From Bifidobacterium pullorum DSM 20433 (GTDB taxonomy: Bacteria; Actinomycetota; Actinomycetes; Actinomycetales; Bifidobacteriaceae), in assembly GCF_000771405.1 (NCBI RefSeq), contig NZ_JDUI01000014.1:1-55670 (forward strand): 55,670 nt of DNA, read 5' to 3'. Both the position numbers and the translations under genes were made by a program. Shown piece by piece: positions 43,056 through 51,674 of the stretch. The stretch's first letter is position 1, and the number at the start of each line of letters is the position of its first letter. Under the pieces are notes generated by a model that was not told where the DNA came from, searched no databases, and was given only the letters and a program-made list of their open reading frames with translations.

Positions 43056-44203
43056 CCCCCGATAGCGCACCCGCCTCCGCGCCGGTGCGGCGCGTATCCT
43101 CCATCCACCGATGGTGGCTGATCTCGATCTGCGTCATCATCGTCATCTCCGCGATCGCGGAACTGATAGGATTGGCCGTCATCGCGAAGGACGACACGTC
43201 GATCGCCACGACCGCGGCGCTCACCGTGGCGCAGATCGGCGCCACGGCGGTGATGCTCCGCAAGGCGCGTCTCGGCGCGGCACTCACCGTGATCCTTGCG
43301 GTGGCCTCGATGCTTATCCCCACGGCGGCGACCTTCTCCATGCTGTTCGCCGTCATACTCGCCATCAATATCCTGACGTTCCGGCGGACGGCGGAAGGCA
43401 TCGCCGCCGTGGTCGTCATGGTGGCGGCCAGCGTCATATCCGGCATCCTGTATCACGATTCCGCCATGGCCAGCGGTGGGGCGCTCTCCCTGGGCGTCTT
43501 CTGCCTCATCGCCTGCACCGGCGGATGGCTGATGCGCCAGTGGGACGATGCGCAACGGCGGGCCCGGCGCGCCGAACGGCTGGAACATGACATGGCCATC
43601 GCCCAATACCTGCATGATTACACCACCAACGACCTGAACAACATCCTCATGCTGACCGACCTGGCGCTCACCCAGCCGGACAGCCCCGCGCCGGACACAC
43701 TGGAACGCGTCCGCGGCCTGGCGAAGGACGCGCTCAAGCAGACGCGTCTGGCCATCGCCGCGCTGGAACATGACGATGACGCCGACGAGCACACCATGTA
43801 CCAGCCCACGGCATCCGATCTGGAACAGCAGCTGTTCGCCGTGGCGGAGGAGCAGCGCACGCTTCTGGACACTTACGGATATCAGGGATCGGTGCTGATC
43901 GGCGAGCACCCGTTCGCGCACTGTTCGCAGGCCCAGGCCACACTCGCGCTGAGCCTGGTCCGGGAGATGTTCTCCAACATCGTCCAGCACGCCGACCCCG
44001 CCGCCGGCTACACGATGACGATCGCCGCCACCCCTTCGCAGCTGCATATCGCCGTCACCGATTGCCATGCCGAGCATTCGACGCCGGGCATGAACACGGG
44101 ATTGGCCCGGCTGCGCAGGCGCATCACCGAGGCGGGCGGCACCTGGCAGGTCGAAGAGCACGGACGCAATTGGACATTGGCGACAATCATGCCCACCGAG
44201 TGA
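43031..44203 (+). CDS. NarL-type sensor histidine kinase (HisKA_3)
   Basis: A 390-residue kinase. Four or five membrane helices occupy about 28-168. The phospho-acceptor is H195 in AQYLHDYTTNDLNNIL, matching HisKA_3. The ATPase N box is LVREMFSNIVQHADP. The G1 box expected as DxGxG reads DCHAEHSTPG, and the final motif is MNTGLARLRRRITEAGGTW, so nucleotide binding may be altered. The ATG lies 25 bases inside the regulator gene, in another frame, with GAGG upstream. No sensor domain outside the membrane is evident, so the signal is probably sensed in or near the membrane. Confidence 0.88.
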   Translation: MPYTAHPVTPDSAPASAPVRRVSSIHRWWLISICVIIVISAIAELIGLAVIAKDDTSIATTAALTVAQIGATAVMLRKARLGAALTVILAVASMLIPTAATFSMLFAVILAINILTFRRTAEGIAAVVVMVAASVISGILYHDSAMASGGALSLGVFCLIACTGGWLMRQWDDAQRRARRAERLEHDMAIAQYLHDYTTNDLNNILMLTDLALTQPDSPAPDTLERVRGLAKDALKQTRLAIAALEHDDDADEHTMYQPTASDLEQQLFAVAEEQRTLLDTYGYQGSVLIGEHPFAHCSQAQATLALSLVREMFSNIVQHADPAAGYTMTIAATPSQLHIAVTDCHAEHSTPGMNTGLARLRRRITEAGGTWQVEEHGRNWTLATIMPTE

Positions 44204-44550
44204 CGCGGCGCCCTCCCGCGCGCGGCGCTGCGATGCCTTCCGTTCCCCTGTCCAGCCTTCCCCTATCCCAAACTTGTTATAGGTTCCACAATCCGCCGTC
44301 ATCCGTCAAGCTCGTCTGCAGTTTTCTGCAGAAAACACGCCGAGAAGTCTCAGAATTATCACATATCGACCATTGGCGTTGTGCATTTTGAAGATTATTG
44401 ATGGGTTTTTGGAATCATGCAGGGCGATACGCAAACCCTGTGAAGACCACCTTGGCAACAGCCGCGCACGCCACCCTCAGCGAGCATCCTGCAACCTACA
44501 ACGCCTATATGGGCTGTCCGCCCATAAGGCACAACCCGCACCACTGATAC

Positions 44551-44589
44551 GACGGGAGCCCGCCGGCTGGTAACCGGCGGGCTCCCGTC
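44551..44589. terminator. Perfect 16-base stem hairpin, convergent terminator
   Basis: GACGGGAGCCCGCCGG and CCGGCGGGCTCCCGTC are perfect arms around the seven-base loop CTGGTAA. It lies between the kinase gene and pnp, which converge. No U-tract on either side. Confidence 0.8.
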
Positions 44590-44620
44590 ACACGTTCAGG
44601 CCAATGGGATCGGCCTTGCC

Positions 44621-44656
44621 GTGTCTGTGATCCATTCCCAGATGGATCACAGACAC
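44621..44656. terminator. Perfect 15-base stem hairpin downstream of pnp
   Basis: GTGTCTGTGATCCAT and ATGGATCACAGACAC around the six-base loop TCCCAG. It lies about 55-90 bases beyond the pnp stop. The stem is less G+C-rich than most terminators here and has no U-tract; it could instead be a ribonuclease III or PNPase autoregulation target. Confidence 0.75.
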
Positions 44657-44709
44657 AGTGGTGTCGTGAAATCCGTTCCTGGATAAATCCAGTCACAGCA
44701 ATCGCGGAA

Positions 44710-47349
44710 TCAGTCCTCGAACAGATCGAAGTCGCGGCGGACACGGCGGCGCGGACGCTCGGAACGCTCCTCGCGATCGGCGCGGTACTCGTCGTAGTTC
44801 TCGTCGGCGGCGTACCGCGGGTTACGGTCGTCACGGCGCGAACGATAGTTGCGGCGATCATCACGATCATCGCGGCGGTCGTCGCGATCGTCACGGTCAT
44901 AGTCGCGGCGACGGCGCGGACGATCGTCATAATCACGATCATCGTAGCGGTCGTCACGGTCGCGGCGACGACGCGGACGATCGTCATAATCACGATCGTC
45001 GTCATAGTCGCGGCGCGAACGGTAGCCACGGTCGTCACGGTCGGAACGGCGGTCGTCGCGGTCGGAACGACGATCGTCACGGCGGCCACGGCCACCGCGG
45101 CGGTCCTCACGGTCGCCACGCTCACGGCGCGGGGCCGAGGACTCCTGATCCTCGAAGCCCGGAATCGCCAGGCTGATCTTGCCGCGGTCGTCGACGCCCT
45201 GCACGATCACCTCGACGGTGTCGCCTTCCTTGAGCACGTCCTCGACGGCGTCGATGCGCTCGCCGTTGGCCAGGTTGCGGATCTGCGAGATGTGCAGCAG
45301 GCCGTCGGTGCCCGGAGTCAGGTTCACGAACGCGCCGAAGCTGGTGGTCTTGACGACCTTGCCGTTGTAGGTCTCGCCGGCCTCCGGCACATGCGGGTTG
45401 GCGATCTGGTCGATGATCTGCTTGGCCTTCTCGGCGGCCTCGCCACCCTCGGAGGCGATGTAGACGGTGCCGTCGTCCTCGATGGAGATCTCGGCGCCGG
45501 TGTCCTCCTGGATCTGGTTGATCATCTTGCCCTTCGGGCCGATGACCTCGCCGATCTTATCGACCGGGACGGTGGTGGTGATGATGCGCGGCGCATACGG
45601 GCTCATCTCGGCAGGACCATCGATGCACTCGTTGATGACCTCGAGGATCGTGGTGCGGGCCTCCTTGGCCTGCTGCAGGGCGGCGGCCAGGATGTCGGCG
45701 GGGATGCCGTCGAGCTTGGTGTCGAGCTGCAGTGCGGTGATGAACTCGGAGGTGCCGGCCACCTTGAAGTCCATGTCGCCGAACGCGTCCTCGGCGCCCA
45801 GGATGTCGGTCAGGGTCTTGTAGATGTGCTGGCCGTCCACGTCGCCGGAGACCAGGCCCATCGCGATGCCGGCCACCGGAGCCTTCAGCGGCACGCCGGC
45901 GGCGAGCAGGCTCAGGGTCGAGGCGCACACGGAGCCCATCGAGGTCGAACCGTTGGAGCCGATGGCCTCGGAGACCTGACGGATGGCGTACGGGAACTCC
46001 TCACGACCCGGCAGCACCGGCACGATGGCCTTCTCGGCGAGGGCGCCGTGGCCGATCTCGCGGCGCTTCGGGGAGCCGACGCGGCCGGTCTCGCCGGTCG
46101 AATACGGCGGCATCTCATAGTTGTGCATGTAGCGCTTGGACTGCGGGCCGGACAGCGCGTCGATCTGCTGCTCCATCTTGAGCATGTTCAGCGTGGTGAC
46201 GCCCAGGATCTGGGTTTCGCCGCGCTGGAACAGGGCGGAGCCGTGCACGCGCGGGACGATGTCGACCTCGGCGGACAGGGTGCGGATGTCACGCAGGCCA
46301 CGGCCGTCGATGCGGTAATCCTGGGTCAGGATGCGGCGGCGCACGATCTGGCGCTGCAGCTCCTTGAACGCGTTGCCGAGTTCCTTCTCCTTCTCGGCCT
46401 CGTCCATGTCGGTGAACTCGCCGGCCAGCACATCCTTGACGTGCTGCTTGATCTCGGCGATGCGATCCTGACGCGGCAGCTTCTCGGCGATCGAGAGCGC
46501 CTCGTCGAGGTCGGCGTGCGCGATCTCGTCGATGCGGGCGTACAGCTCGTTGGTGTACTCCGGGAAGAGCTGGAACTCCTTGGTCTCCTTGGCGGCGATG
46601 CGCTTGAGCTCGGCCTGGGCCTCGCAGATGACCTTGATGAACGGCTTGGCGGCTTCCAGACCGCCGGCGACGACCTCCTCGTCCGGCTTGATCTGGCCCT
46701 CGTCATAGATCAGGGTCCAGGCGTTCTTGCCGGCACCGGCCTCGATCATGGCGATCGCGACGTCGCCGTTCTCCACCACACGGCCGGCGACCACGATCTC
46801 GAACACGGCGCGCTCGCGCTCGCTCCAACGCGGGAACGCGACCCACTGGCCATCGATCAGGGCCAGACGGACGCCGGAGACCGGGCCCTCGAACGGCAGG
46901 CCGGAAATCATCGTCGACGCCGAAGCGGCGTTCAGCGCGATCACGTCATACGCGTCATCCGGGTTGACGGCCAGGATCGTCTCGACGACCTGCACCTCAT
47001 TGCGCAGCGTGTGCGGGAACAGCGGGCGCAGCGGGCGGTCGATGATGCGGCAGGCCAGGATCGCCTCGGAGCTCGGGCGGCCCTCACGACGGAAGAACGA
47101 GCCCGGGATCTTGCCGGCGGCGTACATCTTCTCTTCAACGTCCACAGTCAGCGGGAAGAAGTCGTAGTTCTCCTTCGGGCTGGAACCAGCGGTGGTGGTG
47201 GACAGCACCATCGAGTCATCATCCAGATACGCGGCCACGGCGCCATCGGCCTGCTGGGCGAGGCGGCCGGTCTCGAAGCGCAGCGTGCGCTTGCCAAACG
47301 AACCATTGTCGATTACGGCCTCAACGGCCTTGATTTCGGGACCCTCCAA
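44710..47349 (-). CDS. pnp: Polyribonucleotide nucleotidyltransferase (PNPase) with Arg/Asp-rich tail
   Basis: An 879-residue 3'-5' phosphorolytic exoribonuclease of RNA turnover. Two RNase PH domains (about 10-230 and 330-570) are joined by a helical domain. The catalytic region contains [20 protein letters not shown] and [13 protein letters not shown] domain ([19 protein letters not shown]) and an S1 domain ([20 protein letters not shown]) follow. The last 140 residues are a highly charged Arg/Asp/Tyr-rich low-complexity tail (for example [26 protein letters not shown]) that is much longer than in E. coli PNPase. The start is TTG after AAGGAGAAACCC. rpsO lies upstream on the same strand, the classic rpsO-pnp order, with a terminator-like hairpin between. 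Confidence 0.97.
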   Translation of the reverse strand: MEGPEIKAVEAVIDNGSFGKRTLRFETGRLAQQADGAVAAYLDDDSMVLSTTTAGSSPKENYDFFPLTVDVEEKMYAAGKIPGSFFRREGRPSSEAILACRIIDRPLRPLFPHTLRNEVQVVETILAVNPDDAYDVIALNAASASTMISGLPFEGPVSGVRLALIDGQWVAFPRWSERERAVFEIVVAGRVVENGDVAIAMIEAGAGKNAWTLIYDEGQIKPDEEVVAGGLEAAKPFIKVICEAQAELKRIAAKETKEFQLFPEYTNELYARIDEIAHADLDEALSIAEKLPRQDRIAEIKQHVKDVLAGEFTDMDEAEKEKELGNAFKELQRQIVRRRILTQDYRIDGRGLRDIRTLSAEVDIVPRVHGSALFQRGETQILGVTTLNMLKMEQQIDALSGPQSKRYMHNYEMPPYSTGETGRVGSPKRREIGHGALAEKAIVPVLPGREEFPYAIRQVSEAIGSNGSTSMGSVCASTLSLLAAGVPLKAPVAGIAMGLVSGDVDGQHIYKTLTDILGAEDAFGDMDFKVAGTSEFITALQLDTKLDGIPADILAAALQQAKEARTTILEVINECIDGPAEMSPYAPRIITTTVPVDKIGEVIGPKGKMINQIQEDTGAEISIEDDGTVYIASEGGEAAEKAKQIIDQIANPHVPEAGETYNGKVVKTTSFGAFVNLTPGTDGLLHISQIRNLANGERIDAVEDVLKEGDTVEVIVQGVDDRGKISLAIPGFEDQESSAPRRERGDREDRRGGRGRRDDRRSDRDDRRSDRDDRGYRSRRDYDDDRDYDDRPRRRRDRDDRYDDRDYDDRPRRRRDYDRDDRDDRRDDRDDRRNYRSRRDDRNPRYAADENYDEYRADREERSERPRRRVRRDFDLFED
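44780..45115. repeat. In-frame tandem repeats coding the PNPase tail
   Basis: Words such as CGGTCGTCACGGTCGCGGCG and GATCGTCATAATCACGATC recur many times at multiples of three, encoding (R/D)-rich units [16 protein letters not shown] and RSDRDDR. Two copies of the [11 protein letters not shown] unit are nearly identical. Lengths could vary by slippage among strains. Confidence 0.85.
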
Positions 47350-47521
47350 GGGTTTCTCCTTCGTTGTCTAATTCCTACTTGCTGCTTGTCTTGCCTTCAC
47401 ATTGTGCATGCCGTGCGCGGCGTACCTGGCCGCGCGTTCCTCGTGTCAGATTCCTCATCATCATACGTGCCCGCTCCGGGGCCTGCAGCTGCTGTTATCC
47501 CTCGTCAGAAAGACGACATGC

Positions 47522-47549
47522 AAAACGCCCGAGCACACGTGCCCGGGCG
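47522..47549 (-). terminator. Terminator or attenuator after rpsO
   Basis: On the minus strand CGCCCGGGCACGTGTGCTCG continuing GGCG, then TTTTG: a perfect or near-perfect stem with a short U-tract, twelve bases after the rpsO stop and about 170 bases before pnp. Confidence 0.85.
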
Positions 47550-47560
47550 GAAGAATTCAA

Positions 47561-47830
47561 TTATCGGCGCAGACCCAGCCGCTCGATCAGCGAGCGGTAA
47601 CGGTTGATGTCCACGCGCTTGAGGTAATCGAGCAGACGGCGACGGTCACCGACCATCAGCAGCAGACCACGACGGGAGTGGTGATCATGCTTGTGCTGCT
47701 TCAGGTGCTCGGTCAGGTCGGCGATGCGCTTGCTCAGCAGCGCGACCTGGACCTCCGGGGAGCCCGTGTCACCCTCGTGCGTCGCGTACTCGGTGATGAT
47801 CTGCTGCTTCTGTTCAGCCGTAAGTGCCAC
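47561..47830 (-). CDS. rpsO: 30S ribosomal protein S15
   Basis: An 89-residue primary 16S rRNA-binding protein. The motifs [37 protein letters not shown] and [20 protein letters not shown] are diagnostic. The start is GTG at 47830 preceded by AAGGAGGATGCC; the longer frame to 47911 is not needed. It precedes pnp as in most bacteria. Confidence 0.98.
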   Translation of the reverse strand: MALTAEQKQQIITEYATHEGDTGSPEVQVALLSKRIADLTEHLKQHKHDHHSRRGLLLMVGDRRRLLDYLKRVDINRYRSLIERLGLRR

Positions 47831-47941
47831 GGCATCCTCCTTATGTTCTCGTTGCGCGGTGCCGGCGACCCAATGTCGCGGCGCTCTCGATCCGCGGGCG
47901 AAACACGCCAAATGAACAGTATACAGGAGGGGGCGACCAAC

Positions 47942-48637
47942 TCACATCGCCGTCAGCAGACCGCCGAACAGCACGATCAGCAACGCGACCGCCTCTATCG
48001 CGAAGAACAGGATGAACGAGGCCCAGCTGCGGGTGAGCACGTTCAGCGGCGAATCCTTGCGGATCACCACCAGCAGTCCCACGAACACCACCGCATACAC
48101 CGCCACGGCCGCGCCCGCCGCGATGATGCCGAGGTTCGCGGCGTTCGGCACCGCGGCATTGTCGCCGTACACCACATAGGTCGCATACCAGAAGTCGAGC
48201 CGCAGCAGGCACAGACCCGCGATGAACTGTTCGGCCACCAATCCCAGGAAGAAGATGATCCGCCCCAGCCAGTTATGGGACTCCACAATGATCATCCCCA
48301 ACCCGGCCAGCGCCAGCACCGTGACCGACCAGGACACCAACGCCACGCCACGCGGCTCGAAGGCGCTCAGATGCGCGACCAGCCACTCGGTATGCTCCGA
48401 AGCGATCATGCGGCCCAGCCAATACGGGGCGACGATCGCCACCAACACGGCGACGATGGCGCACACCCAACGCACCGGATGGGACCGGCTGCGCTCGATG
48501 TCCGCAAAGGACAGGTCGGCGGTGGGAATGGAGGCGACGGGATGCCTGGACACGCCGTCGGCCGCCGGGTCGACGCCCTCCCCGCCATTGCCGTCGGTAC
48601 GTCCCCGCCTGTCGCGCGTGCTGCGATCCTCGCCCAT
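47942..48637 (-). CDS. Five-helix membrane protein of unknown function
   Basis: A 231-residue protein. The first 60 residues are hydrophilic and Arg/Gly/Asp-rich, then five hydrophobic helices: VCAIVAVLVAIVAPYWLG, VALVSWSVTVLALAGLGMII, IIFFLGLVAEQFIAGLCLL, LGIIAAGAAVAVYAVVFVG and SFILFFAIEAVALLIVLFGG. No enzyme motif or known family was recognised. The ATG at 48637 follows GAGGACTGGAA. tRNA-Gly lies upstream with its own terminator; rpsO is next downstream but 111 bases away. Confidence 0.75.
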   Translation of the reverse strand: MGEDRSTRDRRGRTDGNGGEGVDPAADGVSRHPVASIPTADLSFADIERSRSHPVRWVCAIVAVLVAIVAPYWLGRMIASEHTEWLVAHLSAFEPRGVALVSWSVTVLALAGLGMIIVESHNWLGRIIFFLGLVAEQFIAGLCLLRLDFWYATYVVYGDNAAVPNAANLGIIAAGAAVAVYAVVFVGLLVVIRKDSPLNVLTRSWASFILFFAIEAVALLIVLFGGLLTAM

Positions 48638-48744
48638 TTCCAGTCCTCGATGTCTTGTCGGCTTGTGGTCGTCGCACTCCACCTTACCGCGACACATCGG
48701 CAGCCGGGGCGCGCTGTGCCGGCCCGGCCGCACCGTATGAAAAG

Positions 48745-48776
48745 GAAAAGGCCGCGGACACAATCCGAGGCCTTTC
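48745..48776 (-). terminator. Terminator of tRNA-Gly
   Basis: On the minus strand AAAGGCCTCGG, a loop, CCGCGGCCTTTT: a stem with one mismatch region and a U-rich end, a few bases after the tRNA. Confidence 0.85.
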
Positions 48777-48779
48777 GAG

Positions 48780-48853
48780 TGGAGCGGACGACGGGAATCG
48801 AACCCGCGTAATCAGTTTGGAAGACTGAGGCTCTACCATTGAGCTACGTCCGC
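48780..48853 (-). tRNA. tRNA-Gly (TCC anticodon)
   Basis: On the minus strand the acceptor GCGGACG pairs with CGTCCGC, discriminator T, and CCA is encoded. The D arm is GCTCAATGGTAGAGC. The anticodon loop CTTCCAA contains TCC, decoding GGA/GGG. The T arm is CGGGTTCGATTCCCG. Confidence 0.96.
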
Positions 48854-48893
48854 GTGCCGCCTCTTGCGAGACAACGTGAGCCATTATACATGA

Positions 48894-49478
48894 CTATGCG
48901 TCTTTGGCAAGCAACACGACCGCCGAGGCCACCGGACCATCATGGCTCAGGGAGATATGCCAGGTCGGCCGTTCCCGGGGCGACCGCCCCCGTCCCGTCG
49001 ATTCGGCGGCATCGTGCGGCGCGCCGGCGGACGACGTGCCGTCGCCATGGCCGGAACATGCGATCCGACCGGCATCGGTGGGGCCGGTCAGCCCTAAGGA
49101 TTGAGCCAACCGATCCCTTACGTCGGGGGCGAGCACGACATGCGGTCGGCCTTGGGAATCGTCGAGGATCTCGATGCACGCCCACGGGAACGTATCCACC
49201 GTATAGGGGGCAGGCCGCTCCCCCAACGCGTCGCACCACGCCTTGAGCACCGCCTCCTTGCCGGCCCAGCGGGCGGCCAGGTGCGTGGATTGGGCGTCAT
49301 GCTTGGCTTGCGCGCGCGCCGCGCACTGCCGCCGCTCGCGAACGGAGAACAGCGCGAGCATCCGGGTGCCGGGCTCGGCCAGCTGCGCGGCGAAGGACGA
49401 GACCTCCACCACATCATGCCCCACGCCGATGATGTTCGACCTCGGCGGCAGCATTCCCGCGATCCGTTCAGTATCCAT
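48894..49478 (-). CDS. acpS: Holo-[acyl-carrier-protein] synthase
   Basis: A 194-residue phosphopantetheinyl transferase that moves 4'-phosphopantetheine from coenzyme A to the ACP serine, here most likely in the nearby type I Fas. Mg-binding residues are D22 in GVGHDVVEV and E75 in RWAGKEAVLKAW. The C-terminal WHISLSHDGPVASAVVLL closes the fold. About 40 residues (TGPTDAGRIACSGHGDGTSS and onward) are inserted before WHISLSHD and look disordered, making it longer than typical AcpS (about 120-150). The start has weak GGCGG upstream. In bifidobacteria and mycobacteria acpS commonly lies beside fas; here an amylosucrase gene sits between. Confidence 0.9.
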   Translation of the reverse strand: MDTERIAGMLPPRSNIIGVGHDVVEVSSFAAQLAEPGTRMLALFSVRERRQCAARAQAKHDAQSTHLAARWAGKEAVLKAWCDALGERPAPYTVDTFPWACIEILDDSQGRPHVVLAPDVRDRLAQSLGLTGPTDAGRIACSGHGDGTSSAGAPHDAAESTGRGRSPRERPTWHISLSHDGPVASAVVLLAKDA

Positions 49479-49513
49479 ACCGCCACGCTACCGCATGCCG
49501 CCGAGTCCAACGC

Positions 49514-51325
49514 TCAGCAGTGGATGATGCGGGCCTCGTACGGCTTGAGGGTTTCGCTGGCAGGCAGCGCCACGCCTTCGATGCTGTCAAGGTGGACGGT
49601 CTGGTCGGCCTGCGAGAAGTTGAACAGCCCCAGCAGCACGGCGTCCCCAGACTTGCGCACGATGGCCAGTACGGACTGGTTGCAGGTATCCCAAGTCGTC
49701 ACCCAGGCGTCCGGGGCGAAGCAGGGATCATCGCGCATCGTACGCAGTTCGGCCATTCCCTCCCACAGGCGGTTTTGCAGCGTGCCGGGTTCGTGGCGCT
49801 TTTCGGCGGCACGCCAATTGAACTTGCTGCGATGCAGGTTGCGGCTGTCCTCCACGCGGTCCGGGTCATCCTTGTAATCCCAGCCGTTGAGCTGGGCGAT
49901 CTCGTCGCCGCAGTTGAGCATCGGGAAGCCGCGAAGGAAGGCCATGGCCTTGTGCATGAGCAGGTCGCGGTCGATGCCGCGCTCCAGCGAGGGCTTGTCA
50001 TGCGTGTACAGCGCCTTCTCGATGCCGCACAGGCTGGCGGTGGTGCCGCAGCTGCGGGCGTCGCCGCTGGCCGCGTCGTAGTTGTACAGCTCGCCCATCG
50101 ACCAGCTGCCGGGGACGGACCCTTCGTAGAAGTGATACAGGAATTCCTTGTGACGGAACGGATCGATGCCGAGCTTCCACTCCTGCGGCTCGTCCAGACC
50201 CCAGCCGATGTCGTCATGGCAGCGCAGGTAGTTGACGAACCAGCAGTTCTCGGGCAGGGCGTCCAGCGCATCGATCTGGGCCTTGAGCAGGCGGGTGTCG
50301 CCGTTGGCGAGCGCGCTCCACAGGTTGACCATCGTCGAGACGTTGTACAGCATGTGGCATTCGGGGTGTTCCGGGGTGCCGAAGTAGGCGGCGAGCTCCT
50401 TGGGGGCCATGACCACCTCGCCCTTGAGCACCACGGCCGGGCAGACGCATTCGAGGGCGATGCGCAGCATGCGGACGATGGTATGCACCTGCGGCAGGTT
50501 GCGGCTGGTGGTGCCCAGCTGCTTCCAGATGTAGGGCACGGCGTCGATGCGCAGCACCTCCACGCCCAGGTTCGCCAGGTTCAGCGCGCTGGTCAGCATG
50601 GCCACCAGCACCTTGGGGTTGCGGTAGTTGAGATCCCACTGGAACGGGTAGAACGAGGTGAGCACCCACTTGTGCATCTCGTCGCACCAGCTGAAGTTGC
50701 CGGGCGCCGTGTTCGGGAAGACCTGCGGGGTGGTCTTCTCGTATTCGTCGGGGATCGTGCGGTCGTTGTAGCAGAAGTAGTAGTCCTGGTATTCGGGGTC
50801 GCCGGCCTTGGCCTTCATGGCCCACTCGTGGGTGGAGGCGGTGTGGTTCATCACGAAGTCGAGGCACAGGCTGATGCCGGCCTTGCGCAGTTTCTTGGTC
50901 AGGGAGGCCAGGTCGGCGTTGGTGCCGAGCGAGGGGTCCACGGTGTTGAAGTCCTCGACCGCGTAGCCGCCGTCGTTCTGCGGGTGCGGCATCTTGAGCA
51001 GCGGCATCAGGTGCAGGTAGCTCAGGTGCTGCTCCTCCAGGTAGGGGATGCGGTTGGCGAGCTTGCGCAGGCTGCCGGCGAACAGGTCGGTGTACATGGT
51101 CATGCCGAACATCGAACCGCGCTTGTACCAGTCGGGGTCGGACTCACGCTGTTTGTCGAGTTGCTTCAGATCGTCGGGGCGGGCCTCGTAGGCGGCGGCC
51201 ATCGCCTGTTCGAGGTCCTCGAGCGCGGCGCGGTCATCGTACAGACTCATGAACAGCTGGTCCAATTCGTCATGGTGCCGGGCCAGGCGATTGCCGAATG
51301 TGCTGTCGATTGCAGCGGAAACCAT
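49514..51325 (-). CDS. Amylosucrase (glycoside hydrolase family 13, subfamily 4)
   Basis: A 603-residue cytosolic enzyme that makes alpha-1,4-glucan from sucrose with release of fructose. The match to Neisseria amylosucrase spans the length: YTDLFAGSLRKLANRIPYL, YLHLMPLLKMPHPQNDGGYA and FPFQWDLNYRNPKV-like (FYPFQWDLNYRNPKV). Catalytic residues by alignment are nucleophile D261 in VLRIDAVPYIWKQ, acid/base E303 in VLKGEVV and transition-state D372 in RCHDDIGW. The ATG at 51325 follows CGAAGGAGTTTCACC. It could instead be a sucrose hydrolase, the closest sister subfamily activity. It lies between acpS and fas with no functional link apparent. Confidence 0.92.
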   Translation of the reverse strand: MVSAAIDSTFGNRLARHHDELDQLFMSLYDDRAALEDLEQAMAAAYEARPDDLKQLDKQRESDPDWYKRGSMFGMTMYTDLFAGSLRKLANRIPYLEEQHLSYLHLMPLLKMPHPQNDGGYAVEDFNTVDPSLGTNADLASLTKKLRKAGISLCLDFVMNHTASTHEWAMKAKAGDPEYQDYYFCYNDRTIPDEYEKTTPQVFPNTAPGNFSWCDEMHKWVLTSFYPFQWDLNYRNPKVLVAMLTSALNLANLGVEVLRIDAVPYIWKQLGTTSRNLPQVHTIVRMLRIALECVCPAVVLKGEVVMAPKELAAYFGTPEHPECHMLYNVSTMVNLWSALANGDTRLLKAQIDALDALPENCWFVNYLRCHDDIGWGLDEPQEWKLGIDPFRHKEFLYHFYEGSVPGSWSMGELYNYDAASGDARSCGTTASLCGIEKALYTHDKPSLERGIDRDLLMHKAMAFLRGFPMLNCGDEIAQLNGWDYKDDPDRVEDSRNLHRSKFNWRAAEKRHEPGTLQNRLWEGMAELRTMRDDPCFAPDAWVTTWDTCNQSVLAIVRKSGDAVLLGLFNFSQADQTVHLDSIEGVALPASETLKPYEARIIHC

Positions 51326-51450
51326 GGTGAAACTCCTTCGTTTATTCGCTTCCACCCATAGTGTAACGCCGAACAACCGCCGTCTCAAACCGGTTCGACG
51401 CAAAATGGCGGCCCGCGCCGACGGCATCCCGCCCCGCGACACGCCGAGGT

Positions 51451-51533
51451 GGTGGCAAACCTACCCCGAAAGTTTGCCGGGATTGGCTTGTTTCCGCCAT
51501 TCTCGGCAAAACTTTTGGGGGAGGTTTGCCACC
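51451..51533. repeat. Long imperfect inverted repeat in the amylosucrase promoter region
   Basis: The left arm GGTGGCAAACCTACCCCGAA (from 51451) and right arm ending 51533, whose complement starts GGTGGCAAACCTCCCCCAAA, form about 36-base arms with a few mismatches and a very short loop. The 349-base gap 51326-51674 has no gene. It holds this element, a terminator-like hairpin for fas and the amylosucrase promoter. It may be a regulator-binding site with GGCAAAC half sites, an RNA hairpin, or a mobile repeat. Confidence 0.8.
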
Positions 51534-51604
51534 ATGATGGCGTGTCGTACCACGCCCGGCAACGCCGCCGCCACGCCTCGCCCAAGACACACTCACCTGA
51601 GAAC

Positions 51605-51645
51605 GATGAGGTCCCCGCCATCCTCAGGACGACGGGGACCTCATC
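51605..51645 (-). terminator. Hairpin terminator of fas
   Basis: GATGAGGTCCCCG and CGGGGACCTCATC are perfect 13-base arms around a 15-base loop, 30 bases beyond the fas stop. No strong U-tract. Confidence 0.85.
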
Positions 51646-51674
51646 ATGCGGTCACGGCCCGGTCAGTGGACCGA

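Larger units (their letters stand above)
44204..44709. other. 506-base intergenic region with palindrome and two large hairpins
   Basis: No convincing gene. Between 44255 and 44420 the DNA is more A+T-rich than its surroundings, with a perfect 16-base palindrome GTTTTCTGCAGAAAAC at 44321-44336. Two perfect hairpins follow at 44551-44589 and 44621-44656. A 66-codon open frame at 44373-44573 lacks a Shine-Dalgarno and runs into the first hairpin. A non-coding RNA or a degraded gene is possible. Confidence 0.6.

Noticed and set aside
44373..44573. 66-codon small protein in the gap before pnp
   Set aside because: No Shine-Dalgarno, no conserved feature, and it ends inside a strong hairpin. Kept only as a remark in the intergenic entry.
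49520..51361. 613-codon plus-strand frame opposite the amylosucrase
   Set aside because: It is the mirror frame of a well-recognised enzyme and has no recognisable motifs.
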